Notes: generated by a model not told the origin, from the sequence alone. DNA of 64,000 nucleotides from Streptomyces sp. B21-083 (GCF_036898825.1 NZ_JARUND010000002.1:2046001-2110000), one strand, 5' to 3'; shown: positions 1 to 8,935, counted from the first letter of the stretch. Made by a program: numbers and translations.

Positions 1-417
1 CAGCACCATCCGACCGCCGGCCCTGAGCAGTCCCCGCCAGTGGCGCAGCAGGCGCGCGGGGTCGGGCAGCGTCCACAGGACGTGCCGTACGAGCACGACG
101 TCGAAGCGCTCCTCCCCCACCGGTGGCGCCGCCGCGTCGCCGACGAGGAACACGGCGGCGCGGCCGGCCAGCTTGCTCCGGGCGTGCTCGACCATGGCCG
201 GGGAGGCGTCCACCCCGGTCACGCGGTGCCCCTGTTCGGACGCGAGGAGCGACAGGCTGCCGGTGCCGCAGCCCAGGTCGAGGATGTCGGCCGGCCGGTC
301 CGGCAGCCAGGACCGCAGCCGGTCCGCCCATGCCTCGCGGACGACGGGATCCCGCAGGCCGTGGTCGGGTTCGTCATCGAAGGTGGCGGCTTCCGCGTCC
401 CAGTCGGTGTGCGTCAT
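1..417 (-). CDS. Class I SAM-dependent methyltransferase, 3' part missing
   Basis: The reading frame is open from an ATG at 417 to the left edge, giving 139 N-terminal residues and no stop, so the C-terminus lies outside the window. The Rossmann motif I is clear (ILDLGCGTG, about residues 45-53), followed by an acidic motif II (GVDAS) and a motif IV region ending FDVVLVRHVLW. This is the profile of the small UbiE/COQ5-type methyltransferases that use S-adenosylmethionine. The substrate cannot be told from sequence. It diverges from the small gene at 555. The family assignment is firm; the function is open. Confidence 0.85.
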   Translation of the reverse strand, partial: MTHTDWDAEAATFDDEPDHGLRDPVVREAWADRLRSWLPDRPADILDLGCGTGSLSLLASEQGHRVTGVDASPAMVEHARSKLAGRAAVFLVGDAAAPPVGEERFDVVLVRHVLWTLPDPARLLRHWRGLLRAGGRMVL

Positions 418-554
418 GCGACCAAGAGTGACACCTGCCACTGACAATCGAATCGTGACGGCCGCCACTGACAGACCGGCGCCGATGAGTCACCCTCCCG
501 GAAATGGTCTATCTCCGTGAAAACGCGGAACCCGGTGGACCGAAGGAGGCAGCC

Positions 555-689
555 ATGCGCCGCGTAACCGTGCAGAAGCCTTTGAAGAAGTCGGATGCCC
601 GCCGGGTGCGGGAAGAGGCCGACGAACGCACCACCGAGCGTCCGGAGGTCCGCAAGGACATCGCACGTACGTGGTGGCCCGACGGCTGA
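555..689 (+). CDS. Small basic hypothetical protein, 44 aa
   Basis: This short frame starts at ATG 555, eight bases after a good AGGAGG-like ribosome site (544-549). An upstream in-frame start at 504 would add 17 residues but lacks a ribosome site. The product is highly charged, rich in Arg, Lys, Glu and Asp, and ends RTWWPDG, with no signal peptide or membrane segment. I recognise no domain. The strong ribosome site and typical third-position G+C argue that it is translated. Similar-sized charged orphans are frequent in Streptomyces. Function unknown. Confidence 0.55.
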   Translation: MRRVTVQKPLKKSDARRVREEADERTTERPEVRKDIARTWWPDG

Positions 690-856
690 GGTCGGCCGGC
701 CTGTCGCGAACTCGCGAACCGTCGGACCGGCGCGTGCCCTGCCCGTCGTCGCGTACCTGAGCGCAGTCCGAAGCCTTCCTTAAGCCGACCATAAGGATCT
801 CCCTCACCCGCCTCCAGCAGGCGATTCCGCGGTTTCTCGGGGCGAGGAGATCCCGC

Positions 857-1884
857 ATGCCCGCATACCGCCACCCCGCCGCCGCAGTCACCATCGTCAC
901 CACCCTCGGGATCGCCGCGCTCACCCTGAGCGCCACGCCCGCGTCGGCGCACGGCTCCATGGGCGACCCGGTCAGCAAGGTCGCCCAGTGCTACGCCGAG
1001 GGCCCCGAGGCCCCACGTCGGCGGCGTGCCGGGCGGCGGTGGCGGCAGGCGGCACACAGGCGCTGTACGACTGGAACGGCGTCCGTATCGGTGACGCGGG
1101 CGGGCGGCACCGGGCGTTGATCCCGGACGGTGAGCTGTGCGGCGCGGGCATCGACGAGTTCAAGGGCCTCGACCTGGCCCGCGCGGACTGGCCGGCGACC
1201 GGCGTGCACAGCGGCTCGTTCCCGTTCAGGTACCGCGTGACCGCCCCGCACAAGGGCACCTTCGAGGTGTACCTCACCAAGGCGGGCTACGACCCGGCCA
1301 AACCCCTCGCCTGGGCCGACCTGGACCTCGAACACCCGGTCGCGACGGCCACGGACCCGGTCGCGGCGAACGGTTTCTACACGTTCTCCGGCACCCTGCC
1401 GCAACGTTCCGGCAGACAGGTCCTGTACGCGATCTGGCAGCGCTCGGACAGCCCGGAGTCGTTCTACTCGTGCTCCGACGTGACGTTCGGCGCGAGTGAG
1501 GGAGCGAGTGGAGGGGCGGGCAGCGGCGCGTCAGGCAGCGCCTCCGCACCCTCCGAGGAGCAGATCGAGGCCGGCGCCGACCAGTCGACGGTCGGACACG
1601 GGGGCCACGAGAGCCACGGGGAGCCCGCGACCGACGCGTCCCGCGCTCCCTCCGCCACTCCGTCCCCCGCTCCGTCGGCCACGCCGTCCGCCGTTACGTC
1701 CACCCGGACGCCGGTCGCGCAACCGCAGGCGGCGGGCGCCGCGGTGAACCTCGCCGAGACGGGCGGCGCTTCCGGCACCCCTTACCCAGCGGTGGGCGGC
1801 GCGGGCGCCCTGGCGCTGGGCGCGACGGCCCTGTTGCTCTCGGTCCGGCGTCGCGCGGTGGGCGCCGGCCGGTCCGGCCACTGA
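857..1884 (+). pseudogene. AA10 lytic polysaccharide monooxygenase with a -1 frameshift and LAXTG anchor
   Basis: A GAGGAG site precedes ATG 857. Residues 1-32 form a signal peptide ending in ASA, and the mature protein would begin HGSM, so the N-terminal His of the copper histidine brace is present. The first frame runs HGSMGDPVSKVAQCYAEGPEAP and is then lost. Homology resumes one frame over at TSAACRAAV and continues through YDWNGVRI, APHKGTFEVYLTK (second brace His) and YAIWQRSDSPESFYSCSDV. One extra C in the CCCC run at 1011-1014 would restore a single frame of about 343 codons. After a Ser/Pro/Ala-rich linker comes LAETG, a hydrophobic segment and RRR, a class E sortase substrate tail. 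It is either a recent null mutation or a base-calling error; the intact remainder favours a recent change. Confidence 0.8.
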
Positions 1885-1947
1885 ACTCGCCGGGGCCCGG
1901 CCGGCGGCTCAGGCCTGCCGGACCTCGGCGGATGTTCTGCGACCGGG

Positions 1948-2832
1948 TCAGCCGACCGCCGACAGACAGGTGGTGGGGGTGGCGTGCGCCGGATCGAGGG
2001 CGTTCGTCACCTCGTGGAACGCGATCCGGTCGAGCAGCCCGACGGCGGCGTGTTCGGAGAGGTCCAGCGGGCACAGGTCCTGGATCACGACGTTGTGTAC
2101 GTCGGAGCCGCTCAGGAACTGGCTGCGGTACGGCGTGACCACCTCGTCGTACCTGGTCGCGAGGACCGTGTAGTGGACGCCCGGGACGGTGTCACCGCCC
2201 GCGTTGAGCTTGGTGAGGAAGGCGGACCCGGTCACCTGGTCGGCGAGGGCGGGGGTGGCCGTGGAGAGCAGGTCGGCGGCGCCGGGGAAGTAGGCCAGCA
2301 GGTTCGTCAGGCCGTTCAGGGTGGTGCCGTGGTTGCTGGGCGCGATGCCGACGAGGGTGTGCACCTCGGCGGCGCCGCCGAGGAACTTGAGGTAGTAGCG
2401 TGGCATCATGCCGCCCTGCGAGTGGCCGACGAGGTCGGTCTCGGCGGCGCCGGTCGCGGCGAGCACCTTGTCGACGAAGGCGGCGAGCTGCTCGGCCGAC
2501 CTGTCGATGGGGCCGAGGCCGTAGAAGAGGGGTACTCCGGCCAGTTGGCCGTAGTCGAACGAGAAGACGCAGTAGCCGCGGTTCGTCAGGTACGGCGCGA
2601 GGGTGAGCCAGTTGTCCACCCCGTTGGCGAAGGTGCCGTGGACGAGGACGACGGGGCGGGGATGGGCGGCGGACGGCTTGCAGGAGTAGTCGTTCCAGCC
2701 TCCCCCACTCTCGGCTTCGGCCTGGGCTTCCGACTGCGTCTCGGCCTGTGCGGTGGCGACGGGCACGACGGTGGCCGCGGCGGCCAGCAGCAGTGCGGCG
2801 AGAGGTCTGAGTGCGCGTTTCCAGGGCAGCAT
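1948..2832 (-). CDS. Secreted triacylglycerol lipase (class 2 / LipA-like alpha/beta hydrolase)
   Basis: A 294-residue protein with a cleavable signal peptide (about 1-30, cut after AQA). The nucleophile elbow GHSQG places the catalytic Ser at about residue 138; the HG oxyanion motif VHGTF is at 64-68, and Asp219 and His251 are the likely acid and base. Two Cys pairs suggest disulfides. This matches the Streptomyces lipase family of about 260-300 aa that hydrolyses esters outside the cell. The linker after the signal peptide (EAQAEAESGGG) is encoded partly by DNA resembling one half of a small dispersed repeat (see the copy at 25768). The gene stands alone, divergent from the remnant at 3169. 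Confidence 0.85.
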   Translation of the reverse strand: MLPWKRALRPLAALLLAAAATVVPVATAQAETQSEAQAEAESGGGWNDYSCKPSAAHPRPVVLVHGTFANGVDNWLTLAPYLTNRGYCVFSFDYGQLAGVPLFYGLGPIDRSAEQLAAFVDKVLAATGAAETDLVGHSQGGMMPRYYLKFLGGAAEVHTLVGIAPSNHGTTLNGLTNLLAYFPGAADLLSTATPALADQVTGSAFLTKLNAGGDTVPGVHYTVLATRYDEVVTPYRSQFLSGSDVHNVVIQDLCPLDLSEHAAVGLLDRIAFHEVTNALDPAHATPTTCLSAVG

Positions 2833-3168
2833 CGAGTGATCTCCTTGCGGCTCAAGGGAGTTGCGACGGCTCTACGCCCTGTGATCCGGATCACGAGGAT
2901 GCTGTTCACTCGTCAAGTTACGAGCGAGTAGCGCGACGGGGAAGTTACGCGTCAGTAAAAACTTCTGGCGGCAACCGGAGACCGTGATAAAGGGGGTCCC
3001 GAGACCCCCTCCCCGAGGATGAGCTCCGCCGGTACCGGGGTACTGCCCGGCCGCCGGATTGGGTCCCGCGGTGCCGGGGGGTGTGCGGAAACGGCGCTCA
3101 TAGCGTGAACACAGGGTCGATCAAGCCCCTGTTCGCGCAATGCTCCATCTCCTGCTGGGAGTACTTCC
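2833..3168. other. Intergenic region with a G/C hairpin
   Basis: This 336-bp gap separates the leftward lipase from the rightward MmpL remnant. It holds the lipase promoter region, which is less G+C-rich near 2880-2960, and a perfect 8-bp inverted repeat at 2991-3010 (AGGGGGTC, 4-nt loop, GACCCCCT). No T-run follows on either strand, so the hairpin could be a terminator or only a structured site. No coding signal was seen. Confidence 0.4.
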
Positions 3169-3325
3169 GTGGCCACGTTCCTCTACCGGCTGGGCCGGCT
3201 CGCCTTCAGACGTCGACGGCTCTTCCTGATGTTCTGGATCGTCGTCCTCGCCGCCGTCGGCATAGGCGCCGCCGGTGTCTCCGGCAGGACGACGGACGAC
3301 TTCTCCCTGCCCGGCACCCCGTCGT
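3169..3325 (+). pseudogene. MmpL/RND transporter remnant, N-terminus only
   Basis: ATG 3169 opens a frame of 68 codons whose first 50 residues are a typical MmpL start: MATFLYRLGRLAFRRRR, one hydrophobic segment (about 20-38), then GVSGRTTDDFSLPGT. In intact MmpL proteins of about 700 residues this leads into the first periplasmic loop. Here the match stops near 3325 and the frame ends at 3375. The rest of the transporter is absent, and the DNA passes directly into part of a different gene. The fragment is too short to be a working transporter. Confidence 0.7.
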
Positions 3326-3362
3326 CGGCGTCCGCGCCGACGACGGGGCCAGGAGCATCGGG

Positions 3363-4055
3363 CCGGCGTTGTTGACCGATGAGGCCGAACGCATCCACCT
3401 CCTCGACCTTCTGCGCGGCGCCGGTACCACCCGTCCGCCACGCCGCCGGCCCGCCCAGCAGCGCGTGCGGCCCGCCGTACAGCGCGACCTCGACTCGATG
3501 AGCGGCACACCCGCGTTCGTCCTCAACGGCCGCGGAGACATCCTGGCCACCAACCACCTCGGGCGTGCCCTGTTCTCCCCGGTCTACGCCGACCCGGCGC
3601 GGCCCCCCAACAACGCCCGGTTCGTCTTCCTCAGCCCCCACGCGACGGAGTTCTTCCCCGACTGGGACCAGGTCGCAGGCGACACTGTCGCGATGCTGCG
3701 CGCCGAGGCCGGCCGCGATCTCTACGACCGGCGGCTGACGGACCTGATCGGCGAACTGTCCACCCGCAGCGAGGAGTTCCGTCACCGCTGGGCCGCCCAC
3801 AACGTCCGGATGCACACCACCGGCGTGAAGCTTCTGCACCACCCAGTCGTCGGCGACCTCGACCTGCCGTTCGAAACCCTCCCGGTGGGCGGCGACCCCA
3901 GCCAGGTCCTCCTCACCTACACCGCCGAGCCCGCCTCCCCCTCCCAGGACGCCCTGAACCTGCTGGCCAGCTGGGCCGCGACCGACGACGACATCGAGCG
4001 GTCCACGCCGGCCGACGACTCCGAGCCGGCCGACTCGACCGATACACCCGGCTGA
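3363..4055 (+). pseudogene. MmyB-like regulator, N-terminal helix-turn-helix lost
   Basis: From about 3363 one frame encodes LLTDEAERIHLLDLLR, then SGTPAFVLNGRGDILATNHLG, FFPDWDQVAGDTVAMLRAEAG, SEEFRHRWAAHNVR and GVKLLHHPVVGDLDLPFETL. This is the ligand-binding half of the MmyB family of HTH regulators. Intact members begin with about 80 residues of XRE-type helix-turn-helix, and none of it is here: upstream DNA is the MmpL fragment in another frame. The first plausible internal start is ATG 3500. A protein made from it would lack DNA binding. The junction at about 3325-3363 looks like a deletion that fused two neighbouring genes. Confidence 0.65.
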
Positions 4056-4163
4056 TCGACCCATGAGGCCCTGTCCGTCGATGCCGCCGCAGGAGACGGG
4101 GGCCGGCCCTCATGCCCCACACGCCCTCTTTCGCCAGGAACCTGGGATTCTCGGCGAACGCAG

Positions 4164-5150
4164 TCAGTCAGCCAGAGCGGCTGGACGCACAGCCTTCGAC
4201 CCGAAGCGTCGACGAGCCCGGTCCGCGGCGGCTTCGGCCGCGCGGGCGCGGGCATCACCTGGATCCAGAGAAAGCTGGTGGTAGGCGCTGCCGGCCGGCA
4301 TCAGGCCGTCGGCACGGATCGCGAAGGCGCGAACTCGTGCTCGCTGCAACCCCAGGGCGGTCAGTAGCCCCAGGACAGCGGTGGCGAGTGCGGGTGAGTG
4401 GCTGGTCGGATCTGACAGCGTGCGCGTACGTGTGGTGGAGCTGGAGTCGGCGTACCGCACCGTGAGGGTGAGTCGGCCGGCAACCTGGTTTTCACCGCGC
4501 AGGCGCTGGCCGATCCGCTCGGCAAGCCCGAGGACGGCTCGGTGATGCTGTGCCGGGTCGAGGCAGTCCCGTTCGAGTACGAGGTCGGCGAGCAGCTGCG
4601 CCGCCGGTTCCGATCGGGTGACCGGGCGGGGATCGTGGCCGCGGGCGCGTTCGGCCAGCAGCCGGGCGGTGCCGGCTCCGAGAAGTCGCTGCAGGGTTGC
4701 CGGGGGTATCTCGACGATTTGCCCGATGGCGTGCAGTCCGTATCTGTTGAGTGTGTCCGCCGTGGCTCGGCCGATCCCCGGCAGCGCGGTGACCGGGCGG
4801 GGGTACAGCCAAGCGGCGGCCTGCCCGTCGGGGACCAGGGTGGTATCGCCCGGCGCGGACGCGTCGGCCGCCATGGCAGCCAGCATGCGGTTGTTCGCAA
4901 GCCCGGCGCTGCTGTCGATGTCGTAGAAGAGCTTCAGCCTCATCCTCGCCAACTGGACCACGTCGTAGGGAGACAGGTCGAAGTATCTGAGCGCTGATGT
5001 CAGGTCCAGCTGGACCGCGTCGGGCGGGACGGCCTGGACGTGAGGCGTGATACCAGACATTAGTTCGATTATGTCGGCGTACTGATCCTCACGGAGTGCC
5101 GCGTGCAGGTGGAGGTGGAGGTGGGCGATGTGCCGCTGCCGCGTCGTCAT
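4164..5150 (-). CDS. imuB: ImuB-like Y-family polymerase homologue lacking catalytic acids
   Basis: A 328-residue protein whose start overlaps the dnaE2 stop by 4 bp (ATGA at 5147-5150). It keeps the Y-family layout: a palm-like N-terminus, the helix-hairpin-helix thumb (LPGIGRATADTLNRYGLHAIGQI, about 125-147) and a little-finger-like C-terminal part. The two catalytic sites are not conserved. Where active enzymes read HVDLDxF this has AHLHLHLH, and where they have the SIDE motif this has PPDAVQLDLTSAL. Mycobacterial ImuB likewise lacks catalytic residues and serves as a scaffold linking DnaE2 to the sliding clamp. I infer the same role in SOS mutagenesis. The symbol is by analogy; it could also be called simply a Y-family protein. 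Confidence 0.75.
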   Translation of the reverse strand: MTTRQRHIAHLHLHLHAALREDQYADIIELMSGITPHVQAVPPDAVQLDLTSALRYFDLSPYDVVQLARMRLKLFYDIDSSAGLANNRMLAAMAADASAPGDTTLVPDGQAAAWLYPRPVTALPGIGRATADTLNRYGLHAIGQIVEIPPATLQRLLGAGTARLLAERARGHDPRPVTRSEPAAQLLADLVLERDCLDPAQHHRAVLGLAERIGQRLRGENQVAGRLTLTVRYADSSSTTRTRTLSDPTSHSPALATAVLGLLTALGLQRARVRAFAIRADGLMPAGSAYHQLSLDPGDARARAAEAAADRARRRFGSKAVRPAALAD

Positions 5151-8100
5151 CCCGCGCTCCCCGGGCTGGTGTAGCCGAACTTCTTCAGGTCGGCCGACCG
5201 GGTGCCGGCGGGCTGCAGGTCGGCGTACGGGTGCAGTCGAGCGCCTGTAGTGCCGTTGGCCAAGGTCCGTCGCGGCTGTGCGGGGGTCGGGTGCGGGTGG
5301 TCGGCTCCGAGGAGGGCGAGCGCGGCCTCGGGGCCGTTGTCGCGGCGGGTGGCAGCGACCTCGTCCAGGTCCCAGGCCATGGAGCCGACGACGGTACGAC
5401 GGGTGCCGCGGACCTGGACCGTGCCGCGGACCAGCAGCAGGCCGCTGTGGAAGACGGTGTGCGCGCAGGCAGGGTGGGAGTCTTCGAAGAAGGCCAGGTC
5501 GACCAGGCCGGAGCCGTCCTCCAGGGTGACGAAGATGATGCGCTTGCCGCTGGCGATCGGCGGAGTCTGGGTGGAGGCCCGTACGCCGGCGACGAGGACC
5601 TGCTGCCCGGCGCGCAGGCCGACCAGATGGGCCGCGTCGGTCGCGCCGATCTCGCGCAGCAGTCGGTGGTGGTGCTCCATCAGGTGCCTGGAGACGTCGA
5701 TGCCCAGGGTGCTCAACTCGGCGCTGAGGGCTTCACGTCCGGTCATCTCCGGCAGGCCGCTCGGCTCCGCCCCGCCGACGGCACCCGCGACGATGGGCAG
5801 CTGGCCCTCGCCTGCGGACCGAGTGCGGGAGGCACGGTGCAGCTCGGCGATCTGGAGCAGCAGATCACGCCGGGTGAGCCGGCCGTCATGGAGACAGTTC
5901 AGGGCGCCGATCTCGGCGAGTCGTTCGGCGACCGGCCTGCTCGGGCGGGCCCGCTGCCAGAAGTCCGACAGCGATCCGTACGGCTGCCCCTCCTCGATCC
6001 GGGCGCACTCCTCCTCGCCGATGCCGCGCACCTCGGACAGCGCGAGGCGTACATCCCACCGCTCTCCGTCGGCCTTCTCCACGGTGTGTCTCACCCGGGA
6101 GCGGTTGATGTCGACGGGCAGGACCTGTACGCCGCCCCGGCGGGCGTCGGCGACCAGGACGCGCTTGGGCCACATGCCCGGGTCGTGTTCGAGCAGACCG
6201 GCCAGCAGGTACGCCGGATAGTGGGCCTTGAGCCAGGCGCTCTGCAGCGCGGGTACGGCGAAGGCGACCGCGTGGGCGCGGCAGAAGCCGTAGGCGCCGA
6301 AGGCCTCGACGGTCTGCCAGACCTCGTCCCGTACGGCCGCGCTGTAGCCACGCGCGCGTGCCAGGCCGTGGAACCAGTCCCTGACCCGTGGCAGCCGGGC
6401 CTTGTCACCGAGCGCCCGCCGGGCGATCTCCGCCATCGCGTAGTCGCAGCCGGTCATGACCGACAGCGTCTCGATGATCTGCTCGTGCCAGATGGTCACG
6501 CCGTTGGTGTCGGCGAGCACCGGTTCCAGGTCCGGGTGGGCGTACGACGGTGCGCCGCCGTGCCGGGCGGCGATGTACCGCTCGGGCATACCGCCCGCGA
6601 CCGGGCCGGGGCGGAAGAGGCTGATGTCGGCGATGACGTCCTGCACGTCGCGGGGCTGCAACCGGGACAGAAGATCCTGCTGGCCCGGCGACTCCAGCTG
6701 GAACAGGCCCAGGGTCCGGCTCTCCTGGATGAGCTTGAAGGCGAAGACGTCGTCCAGCGGAACCTGCTCCGGGTCGTCGAGGTCGATGCGGTTGCCGGTG
6801 GTCCGTTCGATCTCGGTGACGGCGTGGGCCATCGCGGACTGCATCCGCACGCCCAGGACGTCGAGTTTGATGTTGCCCAGCGCCTCGATCTCCTCCTTCG
6901 CCGCCATCGCCATGGGGTAGTCGCCCTGCGGGGTGGGCTGCACCGGCAGCCGGTCCAGGAGGGTGGCGTCACTGATGACCACTCCGCAGGGGTGCATGGC
7001 CATGCCGTGGACCAGCGAGTCGAGGCCTTCCGCCAGCTCCCACAGCGGTCCGAACCGGTGTGCCTCGGCGGCCAGTTGACGCAACTCGGGCAGTTCGGCG
7101 AGGGCGCCGGTGATGTCGGAGGCGCGCAGGTGCGGGAAACTCTTGGCGATCCGGTCGACGTCCATGGGCGCGACACCGAGGGCGAGGCCGGTGTCACGCA
7201 GGGCGCGGCGGGCTCGGTAGGTCTCGGGCATGGCGGTGACCGCGACCCGTTCCTTGCCGAACCGGTCGAAGATCGCGTCGTAGCACTCCAGGCGCCGGGC
7301 GGACTCCACGTCGATGTCGATGTCGGGCAGCCCCCTGCGCCGCTCGCTGAGGAACCGTTCGAACAGCAGCCGGTGTTCGAGAGGGTTGGCGGTGGCGATG
7401 CCCAGCGCGTGGCAGACCATCGAACCGGCGCCCGAGCCGCGGGCGGCGACCCGGATGCCCAGTTCCCGGATGTCGGCGACGACCTGGCCGACGGCGAGGA
7501 AGTACGGGTCGTAGTTCAACTTGGTGATCACGGTGAGCTCTTGGTCCAGCCGGTCGAGCGCCACGCGGTCGCGGTCGAGGCCGCGTCCGGCCAGGCCGGT
7601 CTCGCATCGCTCGCGCAGCAACCGGACGGCAGCGCCCGCATCGGGCCCGGCACCGAATACCGACGGTTCCGGCAAGTGGGCGGTGCCCAGGCCCAGGTCG
7701 GCCTCGGGGTCGAGGGTGCAGGCGTCCGCCGTGGCGGCGGTGTCGGCCAGCAGCCGTCGGGCCCGCCGGGCGTCGGCTCCGGCGCACTCGGCGACCGCGT
7801 ACGCGATCTCCGTCATCCTTCCCTCGTCCTTCAGCCAGCGCTCCCCGCTGTCGAGGCGGCGCCGGTCGATCGGCCGCAGCAGCCGGGCGGCGTCCAGGAC
7901 GTCGGCGAGACGGTGCTGGTCGGGGTCGGCGTAGCGGACGGCATTGGTGAGGACGGCGGGGGTACGGGTGCGGTCGGCCAGGGCGAGGGTACGGGCGGCG
8001 AGGCGCAGGGAGCCGGGTCCGGTACCAGTACCAGTAGCTGCACCAGTACCCGTAGCTGCACCGCCACCGCCACCGCCGCGGTCACCACCGCCCTTACCGC

Positions 8101-8701
8101 TGCCGCTGCCCTCAGCATCGCCGGAGAAACGTTTATGCATGATCACCTCCAACCGCACCCCGCCCCCGAACACCTCCCGCCAAGGCGCCAGCAACCGCAC
8201 CGCGACGTCCTCCCGGCCCACCACCAGCGCCCGCACCGGCTCCGAGAGCGGGCCGAGCAGCACGGTCAGACCGGGACCGCCGTACTCACGCAGCGCCTCC
8301 CACGGCACCACCACCGGCGCCGCGCCGGACGCCGTACCGACATACGCGGCCGAGGTGATCCGGCACAGCCGCGCCCAGCCGGCCCGGTCCTGCGCGAGCA
8401 GCGTGAACCGCAGCGGCGGCTCGGCCACATGTGCGCCGCCGCGCACCGGGGTACGGCGCCGCCGTTCCGGGGGCGGCGGCGCGAGGGCGGCCACCGCCAG
8501 GTCGACGCCGAAGACCGGCCGGACCCCTTCCTTCGCACAGGCCCGGGCGAACCGTACGGCGCCGGTGACCGTGTCCCGGTCGGTGAGGGCCAGCGTCCCC
8601 ATACCGCGCTCGGCGGCCCGCCGGGCGAGCTGCTCAGGGTGGGCGGCGCCATAGCGGGCGGAATAACCGGACGCGACGTGCAGATGGGCGAAGCCCGTCA
8701 T
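5147..8701 (-). CDS. dnaE2: Error-prone DNA polymerase III alpha subunit DnaE2
   Basis: A 1184-residue C-family polymerase. The N-terminal PHP domain (HLHVASGYSARYGAAHP) is followed by the polymerase core with RGSGAGSMVCHALGI and GLPDIDIDVES, which carries catalytic Asp residues, then helix-hairpin-helix and OB domains (VLVAGVRASTQTPP, about 1030) and the DnaE2-type tail DLKKFGYTSPGS. It is about the usual DnaE2 length, but a Gly/Thr/Ala-rich low-complexity insert encoded at about 8000-8115 is unusual. DnaE2 copies damaged templates in the SOS response. Its stop overlaps the imuB-like start, and a LexA-like box lies 74 bp upstream. No imuA' homologue is adjacent. Confidence 0.93.
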   Translation of the reverse strand: MTGFAHLHVASGYSARYGAAHPEQLARRAAERGMGTLALTDRDTVTGAVRFARACAKEGVRPVFGVDLAVAALAPPPPERRRRTPVRGGAHVAEPPLRFTLLAQDRAGWARLCRITSAAYVGTASGAAPVVVPWEALREYGGPGLTVLLGPLSEPVRALVVGREDVAVRLLAPWREVFGGGVRLEVIMHKRFSGDAEGSGSGKGGGDRGGGGGGAATGTGAATGTGTGPGSLRLAARTLALADRTRTPAVLTNAVRYADPDQHRLADVLDAARLLRPIDRRRLDSGERWLKDEGRMTEIAYAVAECAGADARRARRLLADTAATADACTLDPEADLGLGTAHLPEPSVFGAGPDAGAAVRLLRERCETGLAGRGLDRDRVALDRLDQELTVITKLNYDPYFLAVGQVVADIRELGIRVAARGSGAGSMVCHALGIATANPLEHRLLFERFLSERRRGLPDIDIDVESARRLECYDAIFDRFGKERVAVTAMPETYRARRALRDTGLALGVAPMDVDRIAKSFPHLRASDITGALAELPELRQLAAEAHRFGPLWELAEGLDSLVHGMAMHPCGVVISDATLLDRLPVQPTPQGDYPMAMAAKEEIEALGNIKLDVLGVRMQSAMAHAVTEIERTTGNRIDLDDPEQVPLDDVFAFKLIQESRTLGLFQLESPGQQDLLSRLQPRDVQDVIADISLFRPGPVAGGMPERYIAARHGGAPSYAHPDLEPVLADTNGVTIWHEQIIETLSVMTGCDYAMAEIARRALGDKARLPRVRDWFHGLARARGYSAAVRDEVWQTVEAFGAYGFCRAHAVAFAVPALQSAWLKAHYPAYLLAGLLEHDPGMWPKRVLVADARRGGVQVLPVDINRSRVRHTVEKADGERWDVRLALSEVRGIGEEECARIEEGQPYGSLSDFWQRARPSRPVAERLAEIGALNCLHDGRLTRRDLLLQIAELHRASRTRSAGEGQLPIVAGAVGGAEPSGLPEMTGREALSAELSTLGIDVSRHLMEHHHRLLREIGATDAAHLVGLRAGQQVLVAGVRASTQTPPIASGKRIIFVTLEDGSGLVDLAFFEDSHPACAHTVFHSGLLLVRGTVQVRGTRRTVVGSMAWDLDEVAATRRDNGPEAALALLGADHPHPTPAQPRRTLANGTTGARLHPYADLQPAGTRSADLKKFGYTSPGSAG

Positions 8702-8774
8702 GCCGCACCTCCATCACTCCGCCCCTTTTCAGCCACCAGATCGATCACCAGTTCGATGATCGACCCTACGAGAT

Positions 8775-8790
8775 TCGTACTTCCGTTCGA
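8775..8790 (-). promoter_or_regulatory. LexA (SOS) box of the dnaE2-imuB operon
   Basis: On the minus strand the site reads TCGAAC-GGAA-GTACGA. The actinobacterial and Gram-positive LexA consensus is TCGAAC-N4-GTTCGA, so 11 of 12 arm positions match. It lies 74 bp before the dnaE2 ATG, where a LexA operator would cover the promoter. This is a sequence match plus known biology of dnaE2 regulation; binding was not tested. Confidence 0.8.
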
Positions 8791-8935
8791 TTGATTAGTT
8801 CACTCTAGCCCCATCGGCCCCGGTCAGCGACCTGATCAAGGACGACTGCGGGCGCCCGAAGAGCGTCGACGCCGCCGCAGCCCCGTCCGTACGGCATCGC
8901 GAACGACCTCGCGCACGTCCCCCCGAACGGCGAAA

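Noticed and set aside
5096..8794. A very long rightward open frame of over 1200 codons opposite dnaE2
   Set aside because: It is an antisense shadow produced by high G+C third positions. The leftward frame has all DnaE2 motifs; the rightward one has no family resemblance.
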